Shown here piece after piece: positions 21,867-24,628 of a DNA stretch of 24,628 nucleotides (the first letter of the stretch is position 1; each line of letters starts with the position of its first letter). The position numbers were made by a program, and so were the translations under genes. The notes beneath the pieces are model-generated. The model had not been told where the DNA came from. It ran no database searches and saw nothing but the letters and a program-made list of their open reading frames with translations. The stretch is from JAJTFW01 sp046160245 (GTDB taxonomy: Bacteria > Bacteroidota > Bacteroidia > AKYH767-A > OLB10), in NCBI GenBank assembly GCA_046160245.1, contig JBJXGU010000245.1, positions 1 to 24,628 on the forward strand. Direction: 5' to 3'.

Positions 21867-23307
21867 TAGCGTCAAAGTAAAAGATGTACTAAAGGTAATT
21901 GTACTGGCTCTTTTAGCCATTGTACTAGGCATCACTTTTAGTAAAGGAGGAATTGTGTCCATAGTAGGCTTAGCGGCCTTACCTTTTGCACTGGGATTTG
22001 TTGGACTTATTATTGCCAGACCTCGATTTGGGATGTGGGCCATGTTTGTATTTTGCTTTTTTGCAAATGGAATCACGCGATATATTGACGGACCTTTTGG
22101 TTTAGTCGTAGATATCATTCTACTCCTTACTGCTCTTGGTGTTCTCTTCAGAACAAATGAAGACTTTGAGTCTCCAGGTGTAAAGAGTCCTTTAATGACA
22201 GCCGTATTGATCTGGTTTGCTTATACTGTTTTTGAAGTCGTGAATCCAGAAGCGCGAAGTTTTGAAGCTTGGTTTTATGCTGTAAGAGGTGTTTCCTTAT
22301 ATTTCGTAGCGACCATACCGTTAGCCTTTATTTTAATTTATCGTGAAGAAGATTTAGATAAATTCATTAACATTTGGTTTGGTCTCTCGCTCCTCGCTAC
22401 ATTTTGGGGAATCAAGCAAATGATCTTTGGTGTAGATTCGGCTGAACAATTGTGGCTAGATTCAGGAGCTAAGCAAACCCATGTTCTATTTGGAAAATTG
22501 AGGATATTCTCATTCTACTCTGATGCCGGGCAATTTGGAGCAGCACAAGCCCATACCGGAGTTGTGGCTGGAATTTTAGCTATGGGTCCCTGCAAAACCA
22601 AGCGTAGAAAATACTTCTTCATATTTACAAGTCTTTTAAGTTTATATGGAATGGCAATCTCTGGAACTCGTGGTGCATTGTTTGTGGCCATTACTGGCTT
22701 TGCAATTTACTTCTTGATAAGTAATAATATGAAAATTATTATTCCAGGTTTGATCATGGGCGTTCTAGCATTTGGAATTTTAAAATACACAACCATTGGT
22801 CAAAACAACGATCAAGTGCGCAGGATGCGTACCGCTCTGGATCCAAACGATGCGTCCTTGATGGATCGATTAGAGAATCAGAAAAAATTAAAAGTCTATT
22901 TGGCTTCTCGACCTATAGGAGGAGGAATTGGATCGGCCGGATCCTGGGGACAACGATTTAGTCCGGGCTCCTTCTTAGCCACCACACCTCTCGATAGTTG
23001 GTACGTGAAGATTTGGGCAGAAAGTGGAATCATTGGCTTAACGATTTACCTCTGCATGTTGCTCTATTTAATAGGTAATCGATTCATCTTCCTTTTTAAA
23101 ATGAAAGACTCCGAACTCAAATTTAAGCTTGGAGCCCTTTACGGGGGCTTTTTTGGCGTTTGCTTTGCCAGCTATGGAAATCAAATATTTGGACAATTTC
23201 CTACAGGAACTGTCATTTACCTTTCACTTGTTTTCATGTTTCTTGGAGAAACTTTTGTCAAGAAAGCTTCGTTAAAACAAGAAGATGAATTCAGCAATGT
23301 ATCCTAA
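21847..23307 (+). CDS. O-antigen ligase/polymerase (Wzy-type) membrane protein
   Basis: 486 residues with about 10-12 membrane segments. The Wzy_C/O-antigen ligase region is recognisable: SLYGMAISGTRGALFVAITG, then a large periplasmic loop (about 319-385) with VRRMRTALDPND, RLENQKKL, RPIGGGIGSAG and LDSWYVKIWAESGIIGL, the usual G-rich and WAE-S-G features. It would join repeat units at the periplasmic face (polymerase) or attach the chain to a carrier (ligase); sequence alone does not decide, but its place next to a flippase and copolymerase favours polymerase. The start is TTG at 21847, overlapping the flippase gene by 20 bases; no ATG or GTG lies near the first hydrophobic helix, so the TTG is accepted with some doubt. 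Confidence 0.85.
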   Translation: MVIPHPNSVKVKDVLKVIVLALLAIVLGITFSKGGIVSIVGLAALPFALGFVGLIIARPRFGMWAMFVFCFFANGITRYIDGPFGLVVDIILLLTALGVLFRTNEDFESPGVKSPLMTAVLIWFAYTVFEVVNPEARSFEAWFYAVRGVSLYFVATIPLAFILIYREEDLDKFINIWFGLSLLATFWGIKQMIFGVDSAEQLWLDSGAKQTHVLFGKLRIFSFYSDAGQFGAAQAHTGVVAGILAMGPCKTKRRKYFFIFTSLLSLYGMAISGTRGALFVAITGFAIYFLISNNMKIIIPGLIMGVLAFGILKYTTIGQNNDQVRRMRTALDPNDASLMDRLENQKKLKVYLASRPIGGGIGSAGSWGQRFSPGSFLATTPLDSWYVKIWAESGIIGLTIYLCMLLYLIGNRFIFLFKMKDSELKFKLGALYGGFFGVCFASYGNQIFGQFPTGTVIYLSLVFMFLGETFVKKASLKQEDEFSNVS

Positions 23308-24199
23308 AGTCTCAATAATTAGCATTAATTATAATGGTGCTTCTGTAACGTGTGAACTCTTAGAATCACTAAAGAAAATCACATATCCTAATATTGAAGT
23401 CATCATTGTAGATAACGCCTCTAAAGAAGATCCGAGTACAATTCTCGCTAATCATCCCTGGATTAAATTTATCAGTAGTAAAACAAATCTAGGTTTTGCA
23501 GGTGGTAATAACTTGGGACTACATGCCGCCAGCGGCGATTATTTTCTTTTATTAAACAATGATACCGAAGTTCATCCTGGATTTTTAGAACCACTGGTTG
23601 AACTGATGGAAAATGATAAAACAATTGGTGTAGCCTCTCCAAAGATCATTTTTCATCATAGTCCCGGGGTGATTCAGTTTGCAGGATTCAATCCCATCAA
23701 CCCTTACACAGGAAGAGGAACATCCATTGGATTTGGACAGCAAGACGTTGGTCAATACAATCAATCACATGAAACCAGCAGAGCACACGGTGCGGCTATG
23801 ATGATTTCAAGAAAAGTAGTGGAAAAAGTGGGACTGATGGCTGACTTATTCTTTTTGTATTACGAAGAGATGGATTACTGTGAACGAATTAAAAAAGCAG
23901 GATTTTCTATTTGGTATGAAGCCGGATCCGAAATCTACCACAAAGAATCCATGTCGACAGGAAAAGGAAGCACTTTAAAAACATATTATCTTACTCGAAA
24001 CCGATTACTGTTTCAGCGAAGAAATGTTCGTGGTTTTAAACTCCTCATCAGTATTATCTTCTTCACGCTTGTGTCTATTCCCAAAAACTCCATTCAATAT
24101 GTAGTACATGGTAAAATAGATATGTTGAAGGCCTTTTGGAGAGGCGTACTTTGGAATATTACTGCAAAAGACATCCATAGAAATGAATCATTAATATAA
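23285..24199 (+). CDS. Family 2 glycosyltransferase (rhamnosyltransferase-like)
   Basis: 304 residues with a GT-A fold. It shows VSIISINYNGASVTCELLES at the N-terminus, IIVDNASKED, the loop TNLGFAGGNNLGLHAASGDY, the metal site NNDTEV (D93), the acceptor region YYEEMDYCERIKKAGF (about 192-207), and a C-terminal hydrophobic segment (about 253-270) that may touch the membrane. This pattern fits the WbbL-like group that often transfers rhamnose, though the sugar cannot be read from sequence. It should add a sugar to the lipid-linked repeat unit in the cytoplasm. The gene overlaps the polymerase gene by 23 bases if ATG 23285 is used, or by 11 if ATG 23297 is used; the latter starts directly before the first strand (MYPKVSIIS). 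Confidence 0.9.
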   Translation: MNSAMYPKVSIISINYNGASVTCELLESLKKITYPNIEVIIVDNASKEDPSTILANHPWIKFISSKTNLGFAGGNNLGLHAASGDYFLLLNNDTEVHPGFLEPLVELMENDKTIGVASPKIIFHHSPGVIQFAGFNPINPYTGRGTSIGFGQQDVGQYNQSHETSRAHGAAMMISRKVVEKVGLMADLFFLYYEEMDYCERIKKAGFSIWYEAGSEIYHKESMSTGKGSTLKTYYLTRNRLLFQRRNVRGFKLLISIIFFTLVSIPKNSIQYVVHGKIDMLKAFWRGVLWNITAKDIHRNESLI

Positions 24200-24205
24200 A
24201 AGCGA

Positions 24206-24628
24206 ATGGTACTCATCAATCTCATAGCACTCATCTTATTTGTGACTTGTATGGTCACAGTATTCTATTCGTTATTCTTTTCCATTGCGGGCCATTTTTA
24301 TCGAATAAAAAAATACGACAACAAAAATCAATTCAAGAAAATTGCAGTTTTCATGCCTTCTTATAAAGAAGATGAAGTAATTTTAATTACCTCCAAACAC
24401 GCACTTTTACAAAATTATCCTTCACATCGTTATGATGTATATGTTATTGCAGACTCCTTAAGAGAAGAAACTTTACAAGAATTAAAAAAATTGCCCATTC
24501 AAGTCATTCCTGTTTCCTTTGATAAAAGCACTAAATCCAAAGCGATTAATGCAGCCTTTGATCAAATAAAGTCACATTATGATTTGGCTGTTATTTTAGA
24601 TGCAGATAATGTTATGCATATCGACTTT
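24206..24628 (+). CDS. Membrane-linked family 2 glycosyltransferase, 5' part (runs off window end)
   Basis: The frame is open for 141 codons from ATG 24206 to the last base, so the gene continues outside. It starts 6 bases after the preceding stop, so it belongs to the same operon. An N-terminal membrane anchor (about 2-30, MVLINLIALILFVTCMVTVF and on) leads into a GT-A domain: KIAVFMPSYKEDEVILI, YDVYVIADSL, then STKSKAINAAFDQI and the metal-binding VILDADNVM. This layout (anchor first, then an N-terminal catalytic domain with a K-x-x-A-x-N helix) is that of processive-type or membrane GT2 enzymes. Whether further membrane segments follow the domain, as in cellulose- or hyaluronan-synthase relatives, is not visible here. 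Confidence 0.85.
   Translation, partial: MVLINLIALILFVTCMVTVFYSLFFSIAGHFYRIKKYDNKNQFKKIAVFMPSYKEDEVILITSKHALLQNYPSHRYDVYVIADSLREETLQELKKLPIQVIPVSFDKSTKSKAINAAFDQIKSHYDLAVILDADNVMHIDF

Overview
The window reads as a chromosomal segment of a Bacteroidota species (Flavobacteriia, Cytophagia or Chitinophagia-like; I cannot place it more closely). The grounds are visibly AT-rich DNA, weak Shine-Dalgarno sites, TAnnTTTG-type -7 promoter elements just upstream of starts, an ECF sigma factor ending in the SYIQNGKRNLK signature common in the phylum, a SprB-repeat protein, and two proteins with C-terminal type IX secretion (T9SS) sorting domains. All recognised genes lie on the + strand. Both end genes are cut by the window edge. 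No tRNA, rRNA, CRISPR array, insertion sequence or attachment site was seen, and no gene-free stretch exceeds about 180 bases.

Layout. 1-1449: 3' part of an ECF sigma factor and an overlapping anti-sigma-like membrane protein with a C-terminal TPR region. 1621-3203: a small secreted protein of unknown function, overlapping a family 9 (heptosyltransferase-like) glycosyltransferase. 3384-6026: a YceI-family protein closed by a strong intrinsic terminator, then a MarR-family regulator and a DASS/SLC13 carboxylate transporter. 6180-11098: two T9SS cargo proteins, one a multi-SprB protein with two long insertions, the other an M1 metallopeptidase. 11124-13245: an RlmI-like rRNA methyltransferase and KdsA, which makes the KDO precursor of LPS. 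13385-24628: a tightly packed operon, which continues past the window.

The last operon is the most interesting part. It starts with a soluble hybrid histidine kinase (PAS-PAS-HisKA-HATPase-REC-Hpt) and a single-domain response regulator. Next is a priming sugar-phosphate transferase whose N-terminus looks like a receiver domain that has lost its phosphorylatable aspartate. A complete set of Wzx/Wzy-type polysaccharide genes follows: a half-length TolC-like outer-membrane protein, a Wzc-like copolymerase with a degenerate kinase domain, a flippase, an O-antigen ligase/polymerase-type protein and two GT2 glycosyltransferases. The probable logic (inference) is a phosphorelay built into a surface-polysaccharide machine, with the response regulator possibly acting on the priming enzyme by protein contact rather than on DNA. 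The GT9 and kdsA genes elsewhere in the window fit a general envelope theme, as do the two T9SS-secreted proteins.
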